Shown here piece by piece: positions 24,225 to 37,951 of a stretch of 64,000 bases of DNA. This stretch comes from Loxodes magnus (Eukaryota > Ciliophora > Karyorelictea > Loxodida > Loxodidae). A program made the translations under genes and the position numbers. The stretch lies in assembly GCA_946699065.1 (NCBI GenBank), contig CAMPDV010000119.1, forward strand, positions 372,001-436,000, written 5' to 3'. The notes beneath the pieces are model-generated. The model was not told the DNA's origin. It did not search any database and saw only the letters and a program-made list of their open reading frames with translations. Within the stretch, counting starts at the first letter, position 1, and each line of letters begins with the position of its first letter.

Positions 24225-26942
24225 TTTATAGTTATTATTAACTGAAATCAAACTTCAACTTTCTCTTTAATTGAATTTACTTTAATTTCAATTTTATTTA
24301 TAGATTTAACCTTATAACCGAGATATTCAATGGATACCTTTCAATCTTTACTATACACATTAAAAAGACACCTCTCAACTCTTGAGTTGCTTGATCCTCT
24401 TATAGCATTATTTAGTAGTATAAGTTTCTTTATAGTGATCTTTTAATGCAAACCTGCGAAATAACTAGCCCAGCAGATAAGCCAAAGTTTATTAAACCTC
24501 ATAATTCTTTCTTTGACTAAACCATACTAAATAGAAAATAACTTGAAACCTTAGCGTTCATACTTTTTAGATTCTTCTTAGTTCTCTATAAGACTCATTG
24601 ATGAAAATATTTAAGGAGTTCTCTTAATGATTCATTTATAGCTAATCCTAAGTAATCTTACTTTGTAAATATCTAGTATTTAATACTCATTTCTATTCCT
24701 TTTTAAGCTTTATTTTCTATAGTTATTAGATACTTAGAATTTACTTTATTTAATTCTAAAGAGTAAGTTTCATTATATTTTTAATGAAACTTCAATTTTT
24801 ATCTTAGATGAAATGATAGCTAGTTTTAAGAATAAAATCTGAAGGTTTAGTCTGAAAGTTAAATAACGGAATGCAATTAAAAAATTAGCAGGCAAACATA
24901 TTTTTGAAAATCTAATTAAAATTGGTATGATTATTAATCTGCTTGACTAGGACTTAACTTTAATAGATCTATTAGCTTTTACTTATATTTAAATTTTATG
25001 TCTTCTAATTCATTTTCAACGCTTAGATCTGAAAAAAGCATTAGATTGAATAATTTAAGCAGTATATCTATAAAATTATCTCTTAAATATAATTTTGAAA
25101 GTAGAGTATAATGTATTTTTCAATTTACCTCTAAAGGTATCAGTTTTTTAAGGCTGTTTAAAGCAATGATATGCTTTTTCATCTAACATTGTGTCTTGAT
25201 TAAAAGATATGCTTCGTAATATATCATACCTACTTTATTGTATTATGCATATATACTTCATTATTTAGAAATATAACTTCCCTAGCAAAATTAGCATACT
25301 CAGTACAGCTTTTATCCTAATATTTAATCTAAGATATTAAGCTTTACTTTCATAATTTTTAACCTAACCAAGATACCTTTACATTATATAACAACTTTTA
25401 ATGAAAATTCATTTTCCTTATTATTTCAACGATCCCCAGTTAAGCGTTTGCTAGCATAAATATAAAAATTTATTCTGCTTCACTTAATCAATGTTGTATT
25501 TATCTCTCTTTCGTCAGAAATGATTCAATTAGATATATATTAGCATTCTAGAAGTAATCCTTTAACATTCGAATTTATAATTTAATAGCTAAAGTAATTA
25601 CAAGTAGAGGTTCGTTCATTGATTTTAATTTGCTTTAATTAAAGGAAACAGAAAAAAAGGCTTTAAGATTAAGGCTTCTTAATTACTACAATATTAGATA
25701 TATTAAATTACACTATTTTACCTTCATTATGCTGTTGAATCTTTCGCTATTTTTAATATGTTCATCATAGTTATATCAACTAATTTATCCTTCATTTTAT
25801 TACTTAAATGAACCTCTCTTTCCTTTAGCTTGCAACTACGCTTAAAATGAAATAATGGTATAATCTTAAAGCAAAGGTAGAATAATAGTAGCTAGAGAAA
25901 TCTTAATAATACAATGGTTTAAAAGTATGAAAGTAGAGAAGCTTAGAATAGTTTTATAAGTGCTTGCATGATAAATTCCTAATCCCTAATTAATCATCTT
26001 ACAGCTATAATTAATATATAGCCTTATCTAATACTCAATAATAGATACTAATACCTATTTAAATGCTAATAGCTGTTTATATGCTAATTAAGACTACTAA
26101 TTATAATACAACTACAACTACCATCTCTTCATATCCTTAATGTTACGTTATCTTAAAATCCTGTATAAAGTAATAGTGATAAGCTATATCAGATTAATGA
26201 TTAATCTAGTGCTAAAGTTATTATAAATTTGAAGCTAAATTAAAGATAAAAGCTTATCTAAATGAATGAACTAAAGAAATGCTTAGGGTTAAAGTCTATG
26301 CATTCATATTTCCTTTAAGCTACTTTTAGAAATAAATTAGCAGAGTCTGAGTATTATGTATTAGAAGTAATTAAGGGATTAAGAAATAGAAATTCATAGT
26401 AATACTGTGCTTTATTTTATTATAGCATAGTTCTGGAAAGGATATAGCATTTATAGATATTAGCTACTTAGTATATAGTTTTAAAAGTGTAAATATGTCT
26501 GTTCATAGTACTGCTTGCTAATGAGGTAATTTTAGGTGAGATAATCAAGTTTACTATATATGATTGTTGTGTTTTTAGTAGATTAAGTTAAAATAAAAAG
26601 CAAATTATAAGGTTAGGCATAAAAGAAGAGCTAATATAGTTAAATCATATATAAAAACGTTAATGCAACTCTCTTTCAGTAAATTATAAGCACTATACAT
26701 AAAAATAAACTTTTACCTCCATTATATCATTTAATCAATAAGCTAGAATAGACTAAGAAAATAAAATAGAAAGACACATAAAAATAATAAATATCTTAAT
26801 AAAGTAAAGGCATATACTGATAAAGAATAGCTTTAGGTTAGTGGTTCGTAATAAATATATTAACATTTGATGTTATTTATAAATAGAAATAATGAATGAG
26901 ATCTAAAATAATCGTTTATGATTTTAGAAATCTATAATTAAT
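24225..26942. other. 2.7-kb intergenic region between divergent genes, nothing recognised
   Basis: AT-rich DNA upstream of both the Gln/Asn-rich gene and the IP3 receptor gene. I read both strands and saw no coding segment, repeat or RNA gene. Confidence 0.5.
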
Positions 26943-29900
26943 ATGGAAGAAAGATTTCTACGATTTGGGGATATCGTTTTATTCTATACAGACGAAAAGA
27001 GCGGTTATATTTAGTCCTCAGGATTTATAGACGAAAGAATTTTCATATAGACTATGCAACATGAAAAAGCAGAAATCTATACTGAGAACAAAAGTCAGTT
27101 TCTTTTTAAAGTTGTTCCAAAGCTTTCTTATGAAAGTATTAATGAATATAAGTCAATTAAGAAAGAAGAGAAACTTAAGAATGCGAAATTTACGAGTAGT
27201 GAATTTAATTTTGGAAGCGAAAGTTAGAAGATCTCTTCATCTGCTTTATAAGAATAGTTTAAGGAAGAAAGTTAAAGTCTTTAAATTTTAAAATAAAGAG
27301 TGAAGGCAGAGAAAGAAATGAACATGAGAACCTATGAAAACAACTTTGGAAACCACATCTTTTATGGTGATGAAGTTTAATTCCAACATGTTATGTCTGG
27401 ATATTTTTTGCATTCAAAAGGTACCATGGCTGATGTAGACAAAACCTGCCAAAAGTTGGCAGTAAACAAAAGTGGAGAAGGCATGGTATTTAAAATTTTA
27501 CCAAGATATAAATATAGGCAGGAAGGAGATAAAATAATGTATGGAGACTTTTTAGTGATTTACAATCTTAAGAGTCTGAATTATCTGCATTTCTGTGATA
27601 CTCCATTTCCTATCGAAAAAGAAAAGCTGGAATCCATGGATAGAAGAGAATATCCTCCAACTTACTGCTATCGATTTGAAGTTAATCTTTCTATTTCTTT
27701 TTCCTCGGTAAAATTAGTAAATTTTGGAAGTACTGAAAAAGAATGATAGAAATGAATCTGTGGAGGTAATGTAATCAGGCTGAAGCATACTGAAGTCGCT
27801 GGTTATTTGTCTTCTGATCGAGTTGATTATACAGGGGACGGCTTTCCTGAGGTTAATCTAAGGATTTATAGCGGAGACGATAACTTCGAGTCCTAGGATT
27901 TATACTCACTTTTTATTCTTGAGCCTGACATTGACGAAAAAGAAATTTAGTCAAGTTAAGGACAAATTTGCAACTGAACTGTTAAAAAGGGGCAAGCTAC
28001 AGAATTAGCATCTTATAGACTTAGGCATTATATAACAGGAAGACTATTATTCGTAACTGAAGATTTCTACTTAGCTAATACAAGTGGAAGTAAATAAGGA
28101 AAGAAAGCTGAGAATAAATTAGTGCTATCTTTAACTCCACACTTTTAAGGAAGTATGCCATAAGAATATTACGATACTACTTTATTTTATTTGATTCCAA
28201 CTTCAATAGAGAGAGATAACAAAATATCTATAAACTCTTGCGTTAAGATTTAGCATAAAAAAACAGGATATTTTATTGTCCAATCAAATGAAGAATGATT
28301 ATAGTTGTAGCAATCATAAAATAAACTGGCTAAAGGATAAAATACTAGTTCGGAGAAAACGATTAAAAGCCCAGGCAAAAGTTAAGAAAAATCCTAAGAA
28401 GATTCTAATACTTTAGAAACTCCTTAAGTATCAAAATAGAAAGAAAACGAGGGTTATTTCAATCCTATGAATGAAGAGGATAGTGAGATAAGCCTCCAAA
28501 AGAAAGTATGTGATTTAAGTAAGAAAGGAAGAGACGAAGATGCTTTTAATATAATTTGTGTGGAAAGCGAAGAACTAAAGGATATAGATTAGATAATGGC
28601 CTCGTTATATTTTATAGATAAAGCTGCTATAAAGCTAATGAAAGGAAGTAAACTTGATAAAACTCTAAGATCCTCTCTCGAAGATGTTCTCAGGCATTTA
28701 ATATTCTTCATTATTAAATAAGAAAGCGAAGATCCATTTACGACTGAAGGTGTTCCAAACAAAAGAAGATAGAAATACTTCCGAGAATTATAAGTAATAG
28801 ATACATTGACTTATATCCTCTATTAAACCTTTTAGTCAGGATTATATGACTTAGCTAATTTAAAAAATACAGAGCCTATTATAAGAAGTTTATAACTTAT
28901 TTACAGACTTATCAATCATTTCGCTAAGGATTATAAGGAAAATTAAATGTATGCTGCTTAATGGACTACCTTATTCCTTAAATAAGCAATGGATACATCA
29001 GCAGAAAATACTTTATTTGCAGAGTAGACATTGACAACAATGATGAACAACAATAAAAGACTACTGGATAGATCTTTTAATGATGAATCTATCAAATAGA
29101 TAATTAACCTATGTACGATATACGAAAGACATGAGCGGTATTATAAACTTCTCTCAACATTATGCTCCTGTGAAGGAGAAGCCATTATTGATAACCAAAA
29201 CTCCATTATAGAGCATATGGTAGAAAACGAGGAAAACAAAGAGAAACTGTTAATGAAGCTATAGCTTCAGCAAGAGTAAATCTAGATTTTTGTATAAGAG
29301 TGAAAAAATTGGATTCCGCTATAAAACTACCCAGAAAGATCTGGAGAAAGAGATAATTTTAGACTGTTCAATTATTTCCTGGCTCTACTTGATCTTCTTG
29401 CTGAGCTAGCCTTCTAACGAAACAATCGATCAATTTAACTTCAGAAAGATTACCCTGTAGAAATTATATTCAGCATAATGAAAAATGAAGGAATTATTTA
29501 TTAAATAAGGTCAAGATGTGTAAGAGTTATGCTAAACCTACATATCAATCAAGGAGAACTTGAGTAATTAATCATTCCCAATCATACTAGGATTTGAAAT
29601 AATCTATAATAAGAAAATTTTATTAAGCAAGCAAAAAATCGATAAGAGATTCCTTAAAAATTGCAAATTTTAACTAAATTTGCTAACGATTTTATCTAGG
29701 GCTTAGGCATAGGGTAGAAGTCATATAATATCTAATTAAATAAAATGACAATTGAAGTTTTGAATTTAATTAAATTCATGCTACTTCATGGGTTCTATAA
29801 GAACGAGAGTGATATTGAATCCTTGGTAGTGTTATAAATATAAATTCTCGACGGATCATGTGATATTGTTTCTAAGGAAGAAGAAGAAGTAGAAGCTAAT

Positions 29901-32900
29901 GAAAACATTGAGAGAGTTTTATAAAAATAAAATGAAGTTGGAGTAAAAAAAGCAGGCTATAGAAATATGAAGCGATATGAGAAAAACGAATAAAACTTAA
30001 TAATAATGAAATGCAAATAGCAAGTATGTGAGATTTTGATGGTTATATCAGAAATAAGAATGGACTTGTAAGTATCTAAATTTTTGGAGAAGTTCAAGAA
30101 GCGCAGATTGAAAAAGATCACTAAGCTATAAAATTTGGAAAAAAAAGCCTAAAATGAAATAAAAGAATCTGAGTATCAAATAAGTAATGAAGGAGATTAA
30201 GAAGATGTTCCTCTGAATTAGCCTAAGATAAAAGCTAGGAAAAACTAGGTAATTTAGATATCGTAGTCAAGTAGTTAATTTGATATTTCCCTAAAAAAAG
30301 GATTTAATTAAGTTTAGGAAACATTAAAGAAAGTAGGAAAGCTAATATAGCCAAAAGAAATTATAGACTAAAACGCTGAGAAAATACCAAAGCACTTAAA
30401 ATATTACTATAAAATGATCCAAAAATTAATTGGATTTGAATCCCTTGATTTATAGAACCAAAGTAAGAAGAATCTAGTTCCTATAATTTTGGATCTTAGT
30501 CTATACAAGCATCCTGAGCTTAAACAAATTTCTTTTAAACTTCTTTATCACTATTTCAATCAGCATTATTAGCTTATACAGTCTCTTTAAAAAATTCAGT
30601 TACTCGAGCATAATGAAGCTATTAACACTTAAGAACAAGCAAGATAAAAACTAAGATAACTTAGAGAAGCAGTAGAATCTAGTGAAAATTGGCTAGGATA
30701 AAATGAAAAAGAGTTGAAATAATCCATCCATGCCAATAAGCATAATAATGCAATATAAGCTTTAAATTACTTTATTTCTCTCTGCTTTAGACTAGGCAAG
30801 AAACCCTAAAACGTTGAAAAACAGTAAGCAGAAAACATCCAAGAGACAAGAGACAAAGATAAGTTAAAGGACAAAAGCGCAAACAGCACCGAAGATTCAG
30901 ACGATTATCTTAATAGTGACAACATCAGATTTGATAAAGTTGAAACTAATAACATGACTGAAAAGCAATTATAGAACTATCTTAAGTTTTGCTACGACAT
31001 ATTTTAAGAAAATGAGATACCAAACAAAGAAAACTAGAGGCTTTTAAGGAATTTAAACGTACATTAACTTATCTTAAAATTGATTAAAATAAGACCTTAA
31101 AAAAAGTTCATAAGAAATGAAAATCATAAACTCATTCTATCCCTCTGCTTTATCTTTTTAGCTAAATTTGTTAGACTTGAACGAGATAATTAAAATATTT
31201 TATTCTAGCATCAAGACTCATTTATTGAATACTTCTCATGAGAAGTTCATGCTGAGTAGTTAATATAAGAACTCTACAGATAGAATAAGAATATCTGTTA
31301 TCAACTGCATACAAAAGGATAGCATATTATAAGGGCTCTGGCTAAATTAATAGATGAAACGCCTTTAGAAAGTTCATTAAAGGCTTAGTATTTAATCCCA
31401 TACAGAACATTCATTAAGTGTAAATAAAATATAATATATCAAAATTAGCTTTAGGTATGCAATTAGATTTTGTCCCCAGCTTATGACAACATTATATCAT
31501 AAATAAGGGATAATAATACGAAGGCAATCGAAAGTTTCGCTTAAGCTATTGAACAAAGTGAATAAGCATAGAAAGAATGTGAGCTTGCTACACCTAGTGA
31601 AGTTTAATATTTATGGGTTTTATTTGACTTGCTAACTCTATGTACTGAAGGAAAAAGCGGATAAGCGGAATAAAGGGTTTAGTCTGAAATTAGTTTTAAA
31701 AGCTGTGAAGATTTACTTAAGCTCTCTGGACATATCTGACCACTAAAATAAGCAATCCTAAATTTTATGGTTCATGCTTGGCTCGATATTGAAAAGTAAT
31801 CATCAGAAGAAAATGAATTCTTAGATGACATAGTTGCATACGTATTGGTAGATCTTCAATACATCTATAACACATATTTCCCTTAAAAAGGAAAGAAAAG
31901 AAATGTTGTAAGCTTAATGAAGTTTTGGGTAGATGATAAATAGTATCCAATGTTCTATATTGGCAAAGAATATGCATACAAAGCTATATTTCCTACTTTA
32001 TACTAAATATTTACATTGAAAGGGAATATTTTATGCAGTGAAGAATCAAAACTTTCTAGTAAATCGCTTAAAGAACTCATCATACTAAGCAGAAAAATCT
32101 ATGAAAATACTGAATAATAGTGTAGACATGCTCTTGTTAAATTCCTTAAAAGATGCCTTTCCTTAGATAATGACAAGATAAAAAATCTTCTAGCTGGAAT
32201 AAAATTAGACGAAGAAGATTTACCACTTTCAATGGAAGATGCAAGTGCTTCGAAGAATTTTAATAAGTTAAAGACAAACATGATAAGCCAGAAGTTAACT
32301 TAAGCTGATCATTTAATTAATATTTTAAATGAATTATCACAAAATGAAATATTGATAGATGACTTTGAAATAGAGTTTGAAAATTTTGTGGAGAATATAC
32401 TAGATATACAAAAACTATCTTTGGAATCGTTTAATAATAAGCAAGCTATAGAATTACATGAAATTTTGACTTCGCTTTTGACCATTATTGATGTTGACTA
32501 ATAAAGCGAATAAATAATAATGCTAGGGCTTAAACTTATGAGAAAGGTAGTAGAAACCGCAGTTCCTGATATAAGAAATCCATCTGCAGAATGGGAAGCT
32601 GAGTCATATGGCAAATATATGAATATAATAGAGAAAAGGTAAAACCAACTAGCAGAGCTTTAGGTAGTTCCATTAATGTGCAGGTTGTTTGTTCATTTCT
32701 AGAACGAGAAGCTAATAAGAATTTAAATAATCTAAGTATGTGTTGCTTTATTACTAGGAGGTAATGAGCTTATTTAGTAGTAATTCTACAATTATTTTTA
32801 TAAGGATGCTAATAATTAATTTCTACTATCTATTAAGGATGTTATGCTTACTGAATTCGAAATCGTCAAAGAAGTAGAGTCAAGTTCTCTGAAAATTGGT

Positions 32901-35351
32901 CCATATGCCGTTAAAAGAATGAAAACCTTGAAAAAAGAAATATAAAATCTAGACTCTCCATAGCAGATACAGATGGTAGAGCAAGCATAAGGAATAAAGT
33001 TTACAGGTGGGAAGAAAGAAATGGATGATGATGATTAACTAGAAGTAATTTCTCTATAAGATTCATGTGCTATGCTCACTTACGTTCTTAGGTTCCTTCA
33101 ACTAGCATGTGAAAACTAAAACAATGATATGTAAAACTTCTTAAGAGAATAAGTTTATAATAACAAAGTATAGACAAAAAGCTTCGATTTTGTAGTATAA
33201 GTAAACTAACTGATACCTCCTTATATAAAGATAGTAAAGGCAAGTAACATAAATCTAGGCTTTTAACTTTTAGACACTGTAACTGAATTTATTTAAGGCC
33301 CCAATATCTAAAATCAATTAGCATTAGTTGAATCCAAAGTGATTGATAACTGTAGAGATATCTTGTCAGCTCTATCTTATATGAAAGAATGCTAAAATAG
33401 AGGCTTTGGAGATGATCCTAATGATACGAGAATTAACGAATGGAAATCTAAAGCTGTATATTTGATCTTAAGCATGCTAGAAGGAGATCCTAGTGAAGTC
33501 TTAGTAGATAGAATTGTGGGATCTCTTGATATTTCTAAAATGAAATCTCGTTTATGTTAGATTTATAAATCATTTTTAAATGAAAATGATTTGTAGGAGA
33601 AAGCCACTCTTGAGGAAGTTAACAAAAGACTAAAGCCTGATAGTTTCGGTGATGGAATAATGGAAGGTTTTAATATCTATATTATACTTAAGAAGCTATA
33701 AATCTTACATCCTATTTGTAGAAGAGAACTTGAAACTAACAAATTTACATAGCTCTAACTAAGCTCTTGAAACTTTTTCTAAAGTCATACTGGAAAAATC
33801 GAAGTTAATTTCAAAGGTAACCTTTAGAAAGTTTATTTCCCTATAAGACCAGTTTGTCATTACTTGAGTGAAGAGTCTAAAAAGAATTTTATTCTTAATG
33901 TGAACAGAGAAAGTGCAACCACAAAAATAGCAGGACTTTGTGATAAAGCAGCTGATATGATTGACGAAATGAATTATAATTCAACACTTAGTCATAAGTT
34001 CAGACTCCATTCCAATCTAATTGAAAAGTTACGTAACTCTTTTACACTTTTATCAGCAGCGATAAACATCATAATACTTTCAAGTTATGAGTTTGATGAA
34101 AATCGTGATTAAAAGATATCAAATGAAGCTTTCACTGTTATTTAGGTGCTTGGATGCCTATAGGCTCTAGTTAGTTTTTTGATTCTGTGTGGTTGGTGGC
34201 AAAATAAAGCTTTTCTAATTGCTAAAAGAGGCTGGAGATAAAGAAACAAAAAACAAAAGATATAAGAAGAGGAAGAAGGACCTGAAGTAATCCCAGCATC
34301 TAAAATGTCTGCAATACAAGCAACGAAGATTCTTTTAAATAAAGGCCCAGAAACATTGAATTTCAAAGATAAAGATGGCCAACTTCAATTAGGACATACA
34401 TTAACCTTTATTATTTACTGGATTTTTACACTGAAAATGATATGCAGAAATTAAAAATTTATTATTCTAAGTGGATATATTGCGATATGCATTCTCGGAA
34501 TAGTTAAAGATCCTTTCTGGTTTAGTATGCTTCTTTTGGATATCACTATGAGATTTCCTACTCTTATAAATGTTGTAAGAGCTATAACCGAAAACGGACG
34601 TTAAATACTTCTGACAGCAATGCTTGGACTCATTATAGTCTATTTTTTTGGAATTATTGCTTTTGTTTTCTTCTCAGAAGACTATTTTACTGAAGAAATA
34701 CATGGAGGAGACAGTATGTGCTACAATCTTTGACATTGCTTCTTGACGACTTTTGCTTTTGGAATAAGACTTGCAGGAGGAATAGGAGATATACTTGTGT
34801 GGTAGAGTTTTAAAGAGAAAACCCATTATTATAGACGTTGGATTTTTGATCTTTCTTATTTCCTACTTGTCTGTGTTATCTTACTTAATCTTATCTTTGG
34901 TATAATCATAGATACGTTTGCTGAATTGAGAGATGAAAATTAGAAGATAGAAGAAGATATTCAAGATAAATGTTTCATATGTAACCTGGAAAAACATACA
35001 GTAAGTCATTAAAGTAGTTTGAAAGAAGTGGGTTTGGATTTTACGAGCATTATAAGGAAGATCATAATGTTTGGCAATATATTTATTACTTAGTCTATTT
35101 AGAACAAAAAGAAAGCACTGAATATAGTGGATTAGAAGCTTATGTGTCTTATATGGTAATTTTTTATACTTTAGAGAAAAAAGGATGAATAAGAATGATT
35201 TCCTCTGCATAAAGCTATGATTCTAGGAGATTCTTCAAGCAAGGAGCAGGATAAAAATCAAATAATTTAAGCAAAAGTTGCCAATTTAGAGAGAAAGATA
35301 GATAAAGTTCTTAATATTCTATTGAAAGGAGAAAGCGAAGCTTTCAACTGA
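26943..35351 (+). CDS. Inositol 1,4,5-trisphosphate receptor, intracellular Ca2+-release channel
   Basis: Two introns (35001-35017 and 35156-35174) leave 2790 residues, the usual length for IP3 receptors. The protein is an ER or alveolar Ca2+-release channel. The N terminus has the beta-trefoil IP3-receptor/MIR region (FGDIVLFYTDEKSGYIQSSG; GDEVQFQHVMSGYFLHSKGT; ICGGNVIRLKHTEVAGYLSS at about 272-291). A long helical RIH-type middle follows (about 500-2350). The C-terminal channel has several membrane spans, the pore loop RLAGGIGDILVWQSF (selectivity filter GGIGD, G2612-D2616), the pore-lining helix LLNLIFGIIIDTFAELRDE, and the C2H2-like linker DKCFICNLE...FYEHYKEDHNVW. It ends with a short coiled coil (VANLERKIDKVLNILLK). 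TGA encodes Trp in KEWQKWICGG and QEWFPLHKAM, the latter aligning with the conserved (D/E)WFP of animal receptors. The GGIGD filter is intermediate between IP3R GGGVGD and RyR GGGIGD, but length and domains say IP3R. The stop TGA is at 35349-35351. Confidence 0.97.
35001..35017 (+). other. Predicted 17-nt intron in IP3 receptor gene
   Basis: The sequence is GTAAGTCATTAAAGTAG, phase 0. Splicing joins CNLEKHT to FERSGFGFYEHYKEDHNVW, exactly the conserved linker of IP3 receptors. Without splicing the conserved region is out of frame. Confidence 0.95.
35156..35174 (+). other. Predicted 19-nt intron in IP3 receptor gene
   Basis: The sequence is GTAATTTTTTATACTTTAG, phase 0. Splicing joins AYVSYM to RKKDEQEWFPLHKAM, which matches the conserved C-terminal segment of the family. 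Confidence 0.93.
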
Positions 35352-37951
35352 TTTTACCATTTTGTAAAAAAAATTATGGCTAAATGCTTTACTTATTCTT
35401 CATTTTAAATTATATATTTTATCAATTTAACCCAACATAAAAAGGATGTGTAGTCAATTATTTTTACATCATTTAAAAAACAGTATTACTTGAACCTTCT
35501 TTCTCAAATTTAAAAAATGTTAATTAGTTATTGTTCAATTAAAAAAACTTCTATAGCCTTATATGTTGAATTATTTTCACTTGACAACTTCCAAAATAGT
35601 ACTCTTAATAAATATATTCATTCTGAGTCATAAAGAGAATGAAATATGTATTAATCATCCTAAAAATTTGAAGCCAAATTTGAGACGAATGATTCATTAT
35701 TATATTTATAAATTAGCATTGGCTTTTGTAACCTTTCAAATTATTTATTCCTTTTTAGCTTTTTATTGATTTTGCTATTTAAGAAAATCTTTTTAGTAGT
35801 CAATATTCAAGTAACTTTATCATTTAATGCTTTGTATGATGCTTAATTATAGAAAAATAGTTTTATTCAGAAAATTTTAATTTTAGACATAAATTTAGAT
35901 TTAAGAAGCATATGAAATTCTAATTACATGCTGAAGATAAATTGTCTAGCTTCTATTTGTTAGTGTAAATGATCCATGTTTAGATTTTAAAGTCTAGCGA
36001 TTTTTAGCTCATAAGTATAAGACTAAAAGACTATTTATTCTTTATTTGTTTCTTCTCTTTAACTTTAGGAAAATTTGAAACATTTGCTTAAATATTAAAT
36101 TGCTAGCTAAACAATTTAAGTATAGCAAAAGCTTGGAGATATTATCTTCACTTGCATGATGCAGGTTCTCAACTCTTGCATGTAGCTTTTAGGTTTAGGA
36201 TGGTCTTAGAGAGTAATTAGCTCAATTTAGATTGCTTAAGTGCTTTTTAAAATAAAATGAATTTATTTATTCAAAGTAAAATTATATTCCTCTTTGCTAG
36301 TAGCTAATGGAGCTCTTTTATCTTATATATAAAGTAATGTTTAAAATGCGATATCTAGCAAAATTAAATGGCCTACTATTTTGGAAGACAGAGCAAAGAA
36401 TCTAATTCAGTGTAAAAGAAGAAAGTCAGATTCACAATTAGAGAAAGAAAAATAGGTATAGTACTTTAATTAGATATTTTATATACAAAAGAACTAAAAG
36501 ATTTATCTTATAAAACTAAAAATAAAATTATTATTAAAATCCTCAGATTAGTTAAAAGCTTTACTACAATGACCTTAAATAATCTTTTAGAAAAAATAAT
36601 TTTTTTTTATTAAAGGGAACTAGTCCTTAAGTGTACTCGAAATAATTTTAAAATATCAGAAAAGGCATTTATATATTAAGTGATCTCCAGAAAATGAAAA
36701 CTGGCATAAATTGGAAGAAAACTTCTAAAAAGCATCAATAATTTTTCTTATTGCATATTAATTTCTCTTAGTAATAACCAAATTAAAAATTGTTAGTTAT
36801 ATGAATTGCTAGTAGCTAAAATATTTATATCATCTTAATATTTAAATTTTTTCTTTAAGAAATATCTTTTTTAGTAATGAATCTCTTATTTCAAGTATTT
36901 TTCTACTATCTATGCTAAAACATATTAATCTAAAGAGTTATAAGAATAAGGCTATGACTATTGATAACTACCTTAACTATTAACTTAAAGCTTTTTACCT
37001 AAAACTAAAATCATGCCGTTTACTTTCTGGTATTTTTATATTTCAGTTTTGTTACTATTTTCTAAATTAAGAGATAGATAATTAATATCGGATTTTACCT
37101 GCAATTCTTCTCAATAATCTTAAGAGACTAAACATTTCAAACTATAATCTAAAGAATGAAACTAGCTGCTAAATTTAATTTCTAAAGATCTTAGTCTCTA
37201 ACTGTGTCTTTATTATCAGATATTAGTATTTTTTGATATCTTTTTTTTTGAAATATTTAACTTTTTGTATTAAACTATAAATATATAATGCATCTAATAG
37301 ATGTAAGTTATATCTTAAATTATTAAAAATTAAGTTAAATATGAGAATAAATGAAGTGAAATATCTTAAAACTATGTATATTTTAAGTGTTAATTTATAT
37401 AATTAAATTTTATATCCATATAGGTAAAGAAAAAAAGGGATTTAATATAAAAATTATAAAGCTTCCAAATCTTAAAACTATGGAGACTTATGTTAGGATA
37501 TTTAAATTTGTTAATATCCTATATGCTTATCCAGTTTTAACTTTATTATTTTTATTAGCATAAGCAAGTAAAATCTTTGTTTAAACTTAAATAGATAATT
37601 ATTGGAGTCAATAGGCATTCTAAAAGAGTATTAAGTAGATTTAAAGATTTTAATGTTAAATATGCATTTTTTATATCAAAAATCAAATTATAACTAGACA
37701 TGACTTTAATGAAATGATTAAGAGCTTAAATGAAACTTTAGGTAAAATTTATTAGAAAAAGCTATAAATTTATAATTAATTTTAAAGGTTAAAATATCTG
37801 GCTAACATTCAGAATACTTAGAGTTAGTTATATTTATTTTTGCATGTACTTTTTATTTAAATTTATTTGCTATATCATATTATAGTTTATAATTTTAATA
37901 TCTCTTTATTTAGAACTAATTTAATATGCAACCAAACAAATTACGAAAAAG
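35352..37951. other. 2.6-kb intergenic region, nothing convincing
   Basis: AT-rich DNA between convergent genes. A frame at 35563-35769 and another starting at ATG 37480, with a hydrophobic N terminus, are open. Both have composition expected from AT-rich DNA, and the second runs into the antisense of the next gene, so neither is called. Confidence 0.45.

Noticed and set aside
26943..35351. IP3 receptor as a pseudogene full of stops
   Set aside because: All apparent stops are TAA/TAG (Gln) or TGA at Trp sites; the frame is intact over 2790 codons with two tiny introns.
37480..37950. Plus-strand frame with hydrophobic start METYVRIFKFVNILYAYP
   Set aside because: It runs into the antisense of a confident gene and shows no stop or coding bias.
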